Source: Desulfobacterales bacterium (lineage in GTDB: Bacteria > Desulfobacterota > Desulfobacteria > Desulfobacterales > Desulfobacteraceae). From it: a stretch of DNA of 10,110 bases. The DNA lies in contig JAKSBM010000622.1 of assembly GCA_022361135.1 (NCBI GenBank), positions 1 to 10,110 of the forward strand, given 5' to 3'. Of this stretch, positions 1-6,465 are shown piece by piece; position 1 is the stretch's first letter; each line of letters starts with the position of its first letter. The notes under the pieces were generated by a model. That model had not been told where the DNA came from and did not search any database. It saw nothing but the letters and a program-made list of their open reading frames with translations. The translations under genes and the position numbers were made by a program.

Positions 1-170
1 CCGGCCATGTCTGCCAGAACCTCTATCTGGCCTGCCAGGCCATTGATGCCGGCACCTGTGCCATAGCGGCCTACGACCAAGAGGAGCTGGATGAATTCCT
101 GGGCCTGGACGGGGAGGATGAATTTGCCCTCTATCTGGCCCCGGTGGGCAAGGTGGAAGAACAGCAATAA
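1..170 (+). CDS. SagB-type nitroreductase family protein, C-terminal fragment
   Basis: Only the last 55 codons are inside the window; the reading frame runs from base 3 to a TAA at 168-170. The peptide starts GHVCQNLYLACQAIDAGTCA and ends in a short acidic stretch followed by ALYLAPVGKV. This pattern (a GH-QN-L-A-A--G helix, then an acidic segment and a closing P-GK) is typical of the C-terminus of the SagB/ThcOx branch of FMN-dependent nitroreductases, which oxidise or reduce small substrates in the cytoplasm. The substrate cannot be told from this part. The fragment converges on the FmdE-family gene across a 77-bp gap. A different nitroreductase subgroup is possible because the FMN-binding N-terminal half is missing. 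Confidence 0.72.
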   Translation, partial: GHVCQNLYLACQAIDAGTCAIAAYDQEELDEFLGLDGEDEFALYLAPVGKVEEQQ

Positions 171-196
171 ACGCCCAAGGGCATATTCCTTTCACC

Positions 197-232
197 CCCC
201 GGGAAAAATTCCATGGCCCAATTAAACCGGGG
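197..232. repeat. Weak hairpin between convergent genes
   Basis: CCCCGG at 197-202 pairs with CCGGGG at 227-232, and an inner AATT/AATT pair (207-210 with 220-223) closes a GC-rich loop. It lies in the 77-bp gap between the ends of the nitroreductase and FmdE-family genes, where a shared terminator would be expected. Neither side is followed by a clear T tract, so a terminator role is only a guess from position. Confidence 0.22.
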
Positions 233-247
233 CAAATGTTTTCAAAA

Positions 248-796
248 TCAGATCTTCTGCTCCTGGGATCTAAAGCAGGGAATACAAAGATCCTTACCGG
301 CAAAGCGTCGGATACGGGATTCCATGACCTTTTCTCCGCAATCGGCGCAGACCATGCTGTTCAGGATGCGGGCACCCCGCACCGGTGCCTGGTCAATGGA
401 CTTGATTTCAAACAAGGGGGCCAGGTCGTGGGCCATGATGGCCTGGGTCCGGGCGGCCTTGGGGTTTTCCGCATTGGGATCGTCCGGAACGATGTGGTCC
501 AGGAAGAGGGCCCGAAATCCCCTGCCGGCCTTGCGGTCGAAAAAGGTAAACCCGGCTTTGCCGTAATCCCAATGGACCAGATTGCCCTTGCCATAGGTAC
601 AGGGGGTGAGAAATTGGATGGCATCCACCCCGCACATGTCCGTTTCCGTGACACAGACCACGTCGGAATCCGGTGTAAGGTTCAATTCCCTTCGGGCCAG
701 TTCGACGGCCCGGATGCCGATGGCCAGGCCGGGACAGGAATGGCCGTGGAAGGCGATGGTATCTTGAATTTCCTTGGTATCTATGGTGCAACGCAT
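248..796 (-). CDS. FmdE family protein with C-terminal zinc ribbon
   Basis: This 182-residue protein resembles subunit E of molybdenum formylmethanofuran dehydrogenase, a family common as stand-alone genes in anaerobic non-methanogens, where its job is not settled. The family signature FHGHSCPGLAIG lies at residues 16-27, with His17, His19 and Cys21 as likely metal ligands. A second family block, near TDMCGVDAIQ and TPCTYGKGNL, follows in the middle. The C-terminus has a four-cysteine zinc ribbon (Cys150, Cys153, Cys171, Cys174), as in many FmdE proteins. The start at 796 was chosen because AAGGAG lies about 8 bases upstream; an in-frame ATG at 847 has no such site and would add 17 unconserved residues. 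It is divergent from the DUF2889 gene and has its own leader hairpin. No other formylmethanofuran dehydrogenase subunits are in the window, so a redox or molybdopterin-linked role is inference. Confidence 0.85.
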   Translation of the reverse strand: MRCTIDTKEIQDTIAFHGHSCPGLAIGIRAVELARRELNLTPDSDVVCVTETDMCGVDAIQFLTPCTYGKGNLVHWDYGKAGFTFFDRKAGRGFRALFLDHIVPDDPNAENPKAARTQAIMAHDLAPLFEIKSIDQAPVRGARILNSMVCADCGEKVMESRIRRFAGKDLCIPCFRSQEQKI

Positions 797-832
797 TGGC
801 GTCTCCTTTGTAACGAATTTGAATGTGGAATC

Positions 833-870
833 GTTCCCCCGGGGCATGGGTGGATCGGCCCCGGGAAAAC
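833..870 (-). promoter_or_regulatory. Leader hairpin at the 5' end of the FmdE mRNA
   Basis: In the minus-strand RNA the arms at 858-870 and 833-845 form a continuous 13-bp stem with a 12-nt loop. The core is eight G-C pairs, followed by two G-U wobbles and three closing pairs. The wobbles become A-C mismatches in the plus-strand RNA, so the full stem exists only in the FmdE direction. It begins almost exactly where transcription should start from the candidate promoter at 878-907. It may stabilise the mRNA end or regulate expression; no known riboswitch was recognised. Confidence 0.4.
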
Positions 871-877
871 CCCGTTA

Positions 878-907
878 AAAATATCGCCGGAAAGCCGCAG
901 GGGTCAA
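878..907 (-). promoter_or_regulatory. Candidate sigma-70 promoter for the FmdE-family gene
   Basis: Read on the minus strand, TTGACC (902-907) lies 18 bp upstream of TATTTT (878-883). The -35 matches 5 of 6 consensus bases and the -10 matches 4 of 6. Transcription would start near 871, giving a leader of about 75 nt that opens with the hairpin at 833-870. Confidence 0.4.
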
Positions 908-917
908 GGAAAAGAAT

Positions 918-946
918 TTGCTTTCCCCGGAAAAATCCCCTAGTAT
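918..946 (+). promoter_or_regulatory. Candidate promoter for the DUF2889 gene
   Basis: TTGCTT (918-923) and TAGTAT (941-946) are separated by 17 bp and lie 34 bp before the GTG start. The match is moderate (TTG plus a 4-of-6 -10 box). It sits back to back with the FmdE-directed promoter in the 183-bp divergent gap. Confidence 0.3.
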
Positions 947-979
947 TTCCCTTGCCAATTTCCACAGGAGGAGAATGCC

Positions 980-1576
980 GTGCTCAAAGATCTGATCAAA
1001 AACGCATCCAGAATTCACACCCGGGACCTGAACTTCACCACCTATCCGGTCAGCGACACCGATGTCATTGTCCATGGCGAGCTCAAGGACATGCGCCATG
1101 TCTCCATCTTCCACGTCACCGGCGTGGTCAAGGATCCCGGTCCCATCCATCACATCAGCTTCACCTGCCACCTTGCCCCCAATCCCCTTCGCATTGTTAA
1201 AGCCGAGGCGGAGATGCTCACGGTGCCCCTGGAGGAATGTCAGGATTGCCTGGACCGGGTTTCCCTCCTTGAAGGCATGGAAATCAAATCCGGATTTTCA
1301 GATGCCGTGGACCAGATCATGGGCCGCACCAAGGGCTGTACCCACCTGTGCCACCTCATCAAAACCATGGCCCAGGAGATGGTCCATGGCTGGATGACCT
1401 GGAACCGGCGGAAAACAGAAGATCACCCCCGGCGTCCCACCAGCCTGAAGGAAAGCCAATACCTCATCAACTCCTGCCGGGTCTGGAAGGAAGGGGGCAC
1501 CCGCATGCGGCAATTGGCAAAGGATCTGAAAAAGATAGATCCTAAGGGGATGGCCCCGGACACCCCCGGGGAATAA
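980..1576 (+). CDS. DUF2889 family protein
   Basis: A 198-residue soluble protein with no signal peptide or membrane segment. It carries the hallmarks I associate with DUF2889: an N-terminal beta-rich region, a central stretch with Cys87 and Cys90 (ECQDCLDRV), then GRTKGCTHLCHLI at about residues 114-126 followed by a long C-terminal helix. The paired cysteines and histidine near GCTHLCH could bind a metal or cofactor; this is inference, since the family has no assigned function. The GTG at 980 is chosen because AGGAGGAG (966-973) lies 6 bases upstream; the ATG at 975 is in another frame. It is divergent from the FmdE-family gene and convergent with the ATL gene. It ends in a proline-rich tail. 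Confidence 0.78.
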   Translation: MLKDLIKNASRIHTRDLNFTTYPVSDTDVIVHGELKDMRHVSIFHVTGVVKDPGPIHHISFTCHLAPNPLRIVKAEAEMLTVPLEECQDCLDRVSLLEGMEIKSGFSDAVDQIMGRTKGCTHLCHLIKTMAQEMVHGWMTWNRRKTEDHPRRPTSLKESQYLINSCRVWKEGGTRMRQLAKDLKKIDPKGMAPDTPGE

Positions 1577-1584
1577 GTTCACGA

Positions 1585-1603
1585 ATTAGAGGTCACCTCT
1601 AAT
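1585..1603. repeat. 19-bp perfect palindrome after DUF2889
   Basis: ATTAGAGGT and ACCTCTAAT are exact inverse complements around a single central C, starting 8 bp after the DUF2889 stop codon. The following bases (AATAATTATCTTTT) are AT-rich with a short T run, so it could act as a weak terminator for DUF2889. Its right half also belongs to the longer inverted repeat 1598-1726, so the two structures exclude each other. Confidence 0.5.
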
Positions 1604-1726
1604 AATTATCTTTTGACATGATTTCAGCATTGCAGAAGCAATTTTAATCCCCGAAATACTTTATGTATTACTCCGGTCAAAATTCTTCTGCGCCTCGAAC
1701 GCATGCTAAAATCCTAAATTATTAGA
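1598..1726. repeat. Long imperfect inverted repeat (about 129 bp), MITE-like or structured RNA
   Basis: Outer arms TCTAATAATT (1598-1607) and AATTATTAGA (1717-1726) are perfect inverse complements. Middle arms GCAGAAG+AATTTT (1632-1638, 1640-1645, one bulged C) pair with AAAATTCTTCTGC (1679-1691). Inner arms AATAC (1655-1659) and GTATT (1665-1669) close a 5-nt loop. The arms are nested in register, so the whole stretch can fold on itself. The segment is clearly AT-richer than the genes around it and fills the gap between two convergent genes. It could be a degenerate non-autonomous element, a bidirectional transcription barrier, or a small structured RNA. No transposase or target duplication was found. 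Confidence 0.5.
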
Positions 1727-1749
1727 ACTACCCTATAGTTTAGGAATGG

Positions 1750-1773
1750 AAAAACCGGAGGCCCGACCTCAGG
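1750..1773 (-). terminator. Intrinsic terminator of the ATL gene
   Basis: On the minus strand CC-GAGG pairs with CCTC-GG (one mismatch, 5-nt loop), directly followed by TTTTT (1750-1754 on the plus strand). The stem includes the ATL stop codon. The stem is short, hence moderate confidence. Confidence 0.4.
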
Positions 1774-2110
1774 AAGTCATTTCCCGAATCTGATCCTCTT
1801 CACGCCCCTCCCATAGGTATTGGGAAAGGTCGATGCGGCCGGAAACCGAAACCACAATACCTTCGGATTCCAGCAATGCCTGTTGTTCTTCCAGGCCCTG
1901 GCCGGGCTTCAGGGAAATCCGGCCCTGGGCATTGATCACCCGGTGCCATGGCAATTGATACTTCCGGGACATGGAATGGAGGAGGCGGGAAACCTGACGG
2001 GCAGCCCTTGGGTTGCCGGCCAGGGCGGCAACCCGGCCATAGGTCAGAACCCGACCCTGGGGAATGGCTTGAATGACGGCCAGGGCCGCCTGTGTAAACG
2101 GGGTGTGCAT
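1769..2110 (-). CDS. Alkyltransferase-like (ATL) protein, MGMT family with Trp for Cys
   Basis: A 113-residue DNA-repair protein of the O6-alkylguanine alkyltransferase family. The acceptor motif PCHRV of true alkyltransferases reads PWHRVI here (Trp55), which is the defining change of ATL proteins. These bind O6-alkylguanine, flip the base and hand the lesion to nucleotide excision repair instead of removing the alkyl group. The helix-turn-helix region is present (VLTYGRVAAL at 21-30, RAARQVSRLL at 35-44), with Tyr24 and Arg38 in the places expected for base flipping and the arginine finger. The protein lacks the N-terminal domain of Ada/Ogt, as usual for ATL. The start at 2110 follows AGGA at 9 bases; an in-frame ATG at 2128 adds six residues and has a poorer site. 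The gene is monocistronic and divergent from the exporter. Confidence 0.88.
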   Translation of the reverse strand: MHTPFTQAALAVIQAIPQGRVLTYGRVAALAGNPRAARQVSRLLHSMSRKYQLPWHRVINAQGRISLKPGQGLEEQQALLESEGIVVSVSGRIDLSQYLWEGREEDQIREMTS

Positions 2111-2175
2111 GGGCCAGAATCCTGCCATGAAATGCCCGGGGTTTCAAGGAAACAAAATCCTGCCCCACTTTTCCA

Positions 2176-2205
2176 TTGAATTCCCGGCCCGGATTCCCCT
2201 ATAGT
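2176..2205 (+). promoter_or_regulatory. Candidate promoter for the exporter, overlapping an ATL promoter
   Basis: TTGAAT (2176-2181) and TATAGT (2200-2205) are spaced by 18 bp; the -10 matches 5 of 6. Read on the other strand, the same spot holds TATAGG with TTGGGA 16 bp upstream, a possible ATL promoter. The two -10 boxes overlap in a CCCTATAGTGGG stretch, so the two genes could compete for polymerase. Confidence 0.35.
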
Positions 2206-2238
2206 GGGCGCCATTTAAATCCCAAGGAAAGGCAGTCC

Positions 2239-3129
2239 ATGAAAACCCAACCCGCTTCCCCTTTGATTCCCCTGGCAGCCGTAATCGCGGCGGTATTCCT
2301 CTGGGGCGCATCCTTTTCCACCATGCGCATGGCCATGAACCAATTGGATCCCTCGGCCGTAATGTTCCTTCGCTTTGCATTTGCCCTGACCGCCCTGCTC
2401 CCCTTCCTTGGTCGACTCTGGCCCCGAAACTACCAGGCCGGAGACTGGAAACCCCTGGGCATCCTGGTCCTTTGCCAGCCCTGCCTTTATTTTCTATTTG
2501 AATCCCGGGCCCTGGTTTACACCACCTCCTCTCAAGTGGGGCTGATTTCCGCCTGCCTTCCCCTGATGGTGGCCCTGGCCGCACGGATCATACTCAAGGA
2601 AACCATGAAACCCTTGACCCTGGTGGGGCTGTTTTTATCCATTGCCGGAGTGGTGGGGTTGACCGCCTTCCAGGCCCAGGGAGAAACCGCCCCCCATCCC
2701 ATCCTGGGGAACATCATGGAAATCCTGGCCATGGCCTGCGCCTGCATCTACATGATCCAGATCAAACAGCTTTCCAACCGGTACAACGGCTGGACCCTGA
2801 CCGCGTTTCAGATCATCACCGGCACCCTGTTTTTCTCCCCGGGCATCCAGGGAATACTGGCGGCCCCGGCCGGGACCTGGACAATGGAACTCATTGCCAC
2901 CCTGGCCTTTCTGGGTGTATTTGTCTCCCTTTTGGCATTTGGTCTTTACAACTATGCCATGGGTCTGTTGCCGGCGGCCCGGGCGTCAATTTTTATCAAT
3001 TTGATCCCGGTCATTGCCGTATTCCTGGGCTGGCTCCTCCTGGATGAAACCTTGAACCAGATCCAAAGCATTGCCGCGGCCGTGGTGATATTCGGCGTCA
3101 TCCTGAGCAACCGGGCCCAGCCCGCCTGA
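2239..3129 (+). CDS. EamA (DMT superfamily) inner-membrane transporter
   Basis: A 296-residue protein of the drug/metabolite transporter superfamily with the usual two EamA repeats and about ten membrane helices. Repeat 1 spans about residues 10-142 and opens with AAVFLWGASF; the run PSAVMFLRFAFA is typical of helix 2. Repeat 2 spans about 155-290 and contains a GLYNYAMGLLPAARASIF stretch typical of helix 8-9. Length and layout are normal for the family, which exports amino acids, purines or other small metabolites; the substrate cannot be told. The ATG at 2239 is chosen over the upstream ATG-less extension (frame open from 2176) because AAGGAAAGG (2224-2232) precedes it and the extra residues lie within the promoter region. 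It is transcribed alone, with a perfect hairpin 20 bp after the stop. Confidence 0.88.
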   Translation: MKTQPASPLIPLAAVIAAVFLWGASFSTMRMAMNQLDPSAVMFLRFAFALTALLPFLGRLWPRNYQAGDWKPLGILVLCQPCLYFLFESRALVYTTSSQVGLISACLPLMVALAARIILKETMKPLTLVGLFLSIAGVVGLTAFQAQGETAPHPILGNIMEILAMACACIYMIQIKQLSNRYNGWTLTAFQIITGTLFFSPGIQGILAAPAGTWTMELIATLAFLGVFVSLLAFGLYNYAMGLLPAARASIFINLIPVIAVFLGWLLLDETLNQIQSIAAAVVIFGVILSNRAQPA

Positions 3130-3149
3130 CCTCCACCGGAATTAACAGC

Positions 3150-3197
3150 CCATGGGCAATCTGCTTCAACGCCCCAATTGAAGCAGATTGCCCATGG
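3150..3197. repeat. 20-bp perfect inverted repeat behind the exporter gene
   Basis: The arms 3150-3169 and 3178-3197 (CCATGGGCAATCTGCTTCAA and its exact inverse complement) flank an 8-nt loop. It starts 20 bp after the exporter stop codon, the usual place for a terminator. It is followed by AAAAAG, not a T tract, in the plus direction, and lacks a T tract on the minus side too. It may protect the mRNA 3' end, stop transcription with Rho, or be a protein-binding site. Confidence 0.75.
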
Positions 3198-3234
3198 AAA
3201 AAGACCCTCCTCACCCACGCCCACGCAATTTATC

Positions 3235-3266
3235 AAAAAAAAACCCGCCGCCGACGCAGCGGTTTT
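3235..3266 (-). terminator. Strong intrinsic terminator facing the minus strand
   Basis: In the minus-strand RNA, AAAACCGC-U-GC and GC-G-GC-(G)-GGUUUU form a stem of about 11 pairs with one G-U wobble, one bulged G and a GUCG tetraloop. It runs straight into a tract of nine U (A9 at 3235-3243 on the plus strand), four of which pair with the upstream A run. In the plus direction only four T follow and the wobble becomes an A-C mismatch, so the minus direction is favoured. No annotated minus-strand gene lies upstream of it, which points to a short transcript from 3440. Confidence 0.55.
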
Positions 3267-3440
3267 CGCCACCGCCACCATGGCCCTGCCTTTTGTCAAA
3301 CCGGAAATTCCACAGGAAAAAATCGCCTGCACCCATTCCCTGACCGACATCGCCCCCCTTTCCCATCCCATGGGCATTTCCTCCACTTTGGTTTGGAAAT
3401 GGAACCCCGCCACATTTTCTTAATCCCTTGATAAATTAAG
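3235..3440 (-). ncRNA. Candidate small RNA or short mRNA on the minus strand
   Basis: This is inferred from its borders: an extended -10 box at 3447-3455 upstream and a U9 terminator at 3235-3266 downstream would frame about 205 nt. Inside, CATTTCC and GGAAATG can form a 7-bp hairpin (3376-3382 with 3395-3401, approximately). A 39-codon reading frame (3296-3415, ATG) has AAGGGA 8 bases upstream; it would encode a basic, Trp- and Arg-rich peptide starting MWRGSISKPKW and ending before the terminator. I recognise neither an RNA family nor a protein family. The rest of the 441-bp gap 3130-3570 holds only the hairpin at 3150-3197, promoter-like boxes and a leader repeat. Confidence 0.25.
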
Positions 3441-3456
3441 ATAAAATCTATAGCAT
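3428..3456 (+). promoter_or_regulatory. Candidate promoter of the signalling operon
   Basis: TTGATA (3428-3433, 5 of 6) and TAGCAT (3451-3456, 4 of 6) are separated by exactly 17 bp in an AT-rich stretch. Transcription would start near 3463, giving a leader of about 108 nt before the CheB-CheR gene. It overlaps the candidate minus-strand promoter. Confidence 0.4.
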
Positions 3457-3478
3457 ACCCATAATTGATTCTCTTCAA
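3447..3478 (-). promoter_or_regulatory. Candidate extended -10 promoter of the minus-strand transcript
   Basis: On the minus strand TGC-TATAGA (3447-3455) forms an extended -10 box. A TTGAAG lies at 3473-3478, but 20 bp away, longer than ideal, so the extended -10 would have to compensate. The overlap with the plus-strand boxes would make the two transcripts mutually exclusive. Confidence 0.25.
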
Positions 3479-3508
3479 TGGATGATGATCCATCCGAACT
3501 TCATCCAT
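3478..3508. repeat. Short inverted repeat in the operon leader
   Basis: ATGGATGA (3478-3485) and TCATCCAT (3501-3508) are exact inverse complements with a 15-nt gap. A competing shorter hairpin uses ATGGAT (3478-3483) and ATCCAT (3488-3493). Both lie just downstream of the candidate start site, where an operator or a leader hairpin could act. Confidence 0.35.
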
Positions 3509-3570
3509 CTTCTTTCTTTGCCCATGGGCCCGTTAGATCGTTTTTCACCGATATAATAGAGGAAAGCCCC

Positions 3571-6450
3571 ATGTCACAACATTGCAACGACAATACGATA
3601 ACACCCACCCATGTGGTGGGCATTGGTGCCTCCGCCGGCGGGCTGGTCGCCCTTGAAGAATTTTTTAAAACCATTCCCTCCAAAACCGGTCTATCCTTTG
3701 TGGTGATCCAGCATTTGCCTGCGGACCACAAAAGCATGATGCTGGAATTGTTATCACGGCACACCGATTTAAAGGTCTGCTACATCGAAAATGACATGGT
3801 CCTGGAGCCGGACAGCGTCTACCTGATCCCACCGGGGAATAATGTTAAATTATTTCACAACACCTTTATTCTGGAAGCCCCAAAGGAAAAACAATCCCAG
3901 ATCAACCTGCCCATTGATATCTTTTTTACATCCCTGGCAGATTCCCAGGAAGAAAAAGCCATTGCCATCATTCTTTCGGGTACGGGCAGCGACGGTTCCC
4001 GGGGAATCCGCCACATCAAGGAGAAATTCGGGATCAACATCGTCCAAAGCCTGGAAACGGCCCAGTTTGACGGCATGCCCAAAAGTGCCATGGAAACAGG
4101 AATCGTGGACTTTGTCCTCCCCCCGGACAAAATGATCCATCACATCCTGGCCTATATCCAGCACCCCTTTGCCAGGCAACCCACCTGCCAGCCCAGAATC
4201 ATGGCCGATGAAACCGGCTTGACCCGCATTTTTTCCCTGCTGCGGGAAAACCATCTGGTGGACTTCACCTTTTATAAGCAGGCCACGGTTCTCCGGCGCA
4301 TTGAGCGACGAATGACCATTAATCAAGTGCACGAATTATCTGACTATATTAAATATCTGGAGAGCTATCCCAAGGAAATCAACACCCTTTACAATGAATT
4401 GCTCATCGGGGTAACCGGCTTTTTCAGGGATCCCAGTGCCTTTGAATACATCCGCAAAGAAGTCATACCGCAAATTCTAACCCAGAAGGATAATAAGGAA
4501 ATCCGTTTTTGGATAGAAGGCTGTTCAACCGGAGAAGAAGCCTATAGTCTGGGGATTCTTTGCCAGGAGTGCATGAAGGAGGAAAAAATTTCGCCCGATG
4601 TTAAAATTTTTGCCACCGACGTGGATAAACGGGCAATCATCACAGCCTCGGACGGCATTTACCATGAAAGCATCACCGCAGATATCCCCCATAACCTGTT
4701 GACCAATTATTTCCATCGCAAGGAAGGCCATTTCCAAATTTCACGGCAAATCCGGGAAATGGTGGTTTTTGCCCAGCACAATATCCTCAAGGACCCGCCT
4801 TTTACAAACATTGATCTGGTCAGTTGCCGTAACATGTTGATCTATCTCCAGCCCATTCTCCAAAAGCGGGCCCTGGAAAAATTCAATTTTGCATTGAAAC
4901 AGGATGGATTTCTCTTCCTGGGCGCCAGTGAATCCATTGGGGAGATGAATCACTATTTTGAATCCCTGAACAATAAATGGAAAATATACCGTTCCCGGGG
5001 GAATCGCTCCCAGCACATGAGCGGGCTGGAACGTTATGCGCCGGATAGCCCGGGCCGGCAGGATCCCCGCTCAAAGCTTTTGAGTGGGACCAGACCCCTG
5101 ATGCAGGAACGGGTCATGGAACAGATGGTCACCCTCCTGGCGGAACGGTATATGGATTTAACCATTCTGGTAAACGATGCCAATGAAATTCTCCATGTTT
5201 TTGGACAAACCGAGGGCTTTTTAAAATTTCCTGCCGGGAAACCGGTGAACGATATCCAAAAGGCCCTGATAAAGGAATTGAAGGTACCGATCATTGCCGG
5301 CCTCCAAAAAATTTTCAAGGGCAACGAACCGGCCAAATACGCCCAAGCCCAACTCCAGGTCAACAACGCCGCCATGACCGCAAAAATCGAAATTCACCCC
5401 ATCAGAACCCATTCCGACGGCAGCACACTGGCTGTAATATTAATCCACAATGAAGAAAGCCAGACAAAAAAAGAAAACATCCCATTGGAAGAAATCGATA
5501 TCCATGTGGAAAGGCGCATTGAAAATCTGGAAACCGAACTTCAATTTACCCGTGAAAGCCTGCAGACCACCATCGAGGAATTGGAAACCTCCAATGAAGA
5601 ATTGGGTGCCACCAACGAGGAATTGATGGCCAGCAACGAAGAACTCCAGAGCACCAATGAAGAGCTCCAATCGGTGAACGAAGAACTCTACACCGTCAAT
5701 GCCGAATACCAGGGGAAAAACCTGGAATTGGTGGAGACGAAAAATGACCTGGAAAATCTGTTGAACAATCTGGAAATCCCCATCCTCTTCCTGGACGAAA
5801 AGCTAAGGATCCGCCAATTTACCCCCCAACTCAAAAAGCTGTTTAAAATCACGGACCAGGACATCGACCGCCCCATTGATCACACCATTCACCACTTTGT
5901 GAATTTTGATCCCACGGAAATAGTGAAACGGGTTCTTGAAACCGAAGAAAACGAAGAGAAGGAAGTGGCGACAAAGGAAGGATTATGTTACCTTATAAAA
6001 ATAAAACCCTATCGGATTTCAGCCAATTACACCGCCGGGGTCATCATCGTATTCATCGACATCACCACCCGTAAGAAAAATGAATTTGTTCAGCAACGCC
6101 TGGATACCGTTATTATGGACTCCAACGACGCAGTCACCGTCCTCGACCTGGAAGGCAATATCACAGCCTGGAACCATGGTGCTGAAAAGATATACGGTTA
6201 TACGGAAGCCGAAGCTCTGGAAATGAATATCCATCAACTTGTCTGCCCGGACACCACACCGGATCCACTCTCTTTCCTGGACCTGATGCGACAGGGGAAA
6301 GCCGTTGTTCCCTTTGAAACCACACGGAAAACCCGATGGGGAGATCGAATCTTCGTTTATCTAACAGCAACCCAATTGGTGGACGACAATGGTGTCATGG
6401 TGGCTGTTGCAACCACGGAAAGGAAAACCAAAGATCCTTCCGATGAATAG
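3571..6450 (+). CDS. CheB-CheR fusion with coiled coil and PAS domains
   Basis: A 959-residue cytoplasmic protein. Residues ~12-190 are a CheB methylesterase domain with the catalytic triad Ser21 (GIGASAGG), His48 (VIQHLP) and Asp141 (GTGSDG), but no receiver domain. Residues ~205-475 are a CheR methyltransferase: a basic helix at [16 protein letters not shown], the AdoMet loop [12 protein letters not shown] at 317-328 and SCRNMLIY at 418-425. A PAS-like domain follows (~520-630), then a coiled coil (~638-730) with five NEEL heptads, and two more PAS domains (~730-840 and ~843-955). The family often ends in a histidine kinase; this one does not. It likely removes and adds methyl groups on receptor-like glutamates. 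ATG 3571 is used because AGAGGAAA lies 6 bases upstream; the frame is open from 3478, but that start lies in the leader. First gene of a four-gene operon. Confidence 0.92.
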   Translation: MSQHCNDNTITPTHVVGIGASAGGLVALEEFFKTIPSKTGLSFVVIQHLPADHKSMMLELLSRHTDLKVCYIENDMVLEPDSVYLIPPGNNVKLFHNTFILEAPKEKQSQINLPIDIFFTSLADSQEEKAIAIILSGTGSDGSRGIRHIKEKFGINIVQSLETAQFDGMPKSAMETGIVDFVLPPDKMIHHILAYIQHPFARQPTCQPRIMADETGLTRIFSLLRENHLVDFTFYKQATVLRRIERRMTINQVHELSDYIKYLESYPKEINTLYNELLIGVTGFFRDPSAFEYIRKEVIPQILTQKDNKEIRFWIEGCSTGEEAYSLGILCQECMKEEKISPDVKIFATDVDKRAIITASDGIYHESITADIPHNLLTNYFHRKEGHFQISRQIREMVVFAQHNILKDPPFTNIDLVSCRNMLIYLQPILQKRALEKFNFALKQDGFLFLGASESIGEMNHYFESLNNKWKIYRSRGNRSQHMSGLERYAPDSPGRQDPRSKLLSGTRPLMQERVMEQMVTLLAERYMDLTILVNDANEILHVFGQTEGFLKFPAGKPVNDIQKALIKELKVPIIAGLQKIFKGNEPAKYAQAQLQVNNAAMTAKIEIHPIRTHSDGSTLAVILIHNEESQTKKENIPLEEIDIHVERRIENLETELQFTRESLQTTIEELETSNEELGATNEELMASNEELQSTNEELQSVNEELYTVNAEYQGKNLELVETKNDLENLLNNLEIPILFLDEKLRIRQFTPQLKKLFKITDQDIDRPIDHTIHHFVNFDPTEIVKRVLETEENEEKEVATKEGLCYLIKIKPYRISANYTAGVIIVFIDITTRKKNEFVQQRLDTVIMDSNDAVTVLDLEGNITAWNHGAEKIYGYTEAEALEMNIHQLVCPDTTPDPLSFLDLMRQGKAVVPFETTRKTRWGDRIFVYLTATQLVDDNGVMVAVATTERKTKDPSDE
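5590..5694 (+). repeat. Five tandem NEEL heptads in the CheB-CheR coiled coil
   Basis: Five consecutive 21-bp units encode heptads of the form x-N-E-E-L-x-x ([35 protein letters not shown]; residues 674-708). The pattern is characteristic of the linker in CheB-CheR-PAS proteins and should form a parallel two-stranded coil that relays signals between domains. The DNA units have diverged at third positions, so this is an old, selected repeat, not a recent expansion. Confidence 0.8.
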
Positions 6451-6465
6451 ACAAGGATGTTAAAC

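Noticed and set aside
1585..1744. Integron attC site as an explanation for the long inverted repeat
   Set aside because: The conserved outer boxes (RYYYAAC at the left, GTTRRRY at the right) are missing, and no cassette or integrase is nearby.
2952..3413. 153-codon minus-strand frame overlapping the exporter's 3' end
   Set aside because: It starts with GTG, runs through the strong minus-strand terminator at 3235-3266 and then antisense through the exporter gene; no family was recognised.
3178..3423. 81-codon plus-strand frame in the gap before the signalling operon
   Set aside because: It would start with TTG inside the right arm of the perfect hairpin, has no ribosome-binding site, and its product resembles no family I know.
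3150..3530. Three occurrences of CCATGGGC (3150, 3368, 3522) as a regulatory repeat
   Set aside because: Spacing is irregular and short CCATGG-containing words are frequent throughout the window, so chance is a sufficient explanation.
3552..3557. Exact TATAAT upstream of the CheB-CheR gene
   Set aside because: There is no -35 box at the right distance, and transcription from it would begin within or after the ribosome-binding site.
5590..5694. NEEL repeats as a recent microsatellite expansion
   Set aside because: The 21-bp units differ at many third positions and the heptad pattern is known for this protein family, so it is a selected coiled coil.
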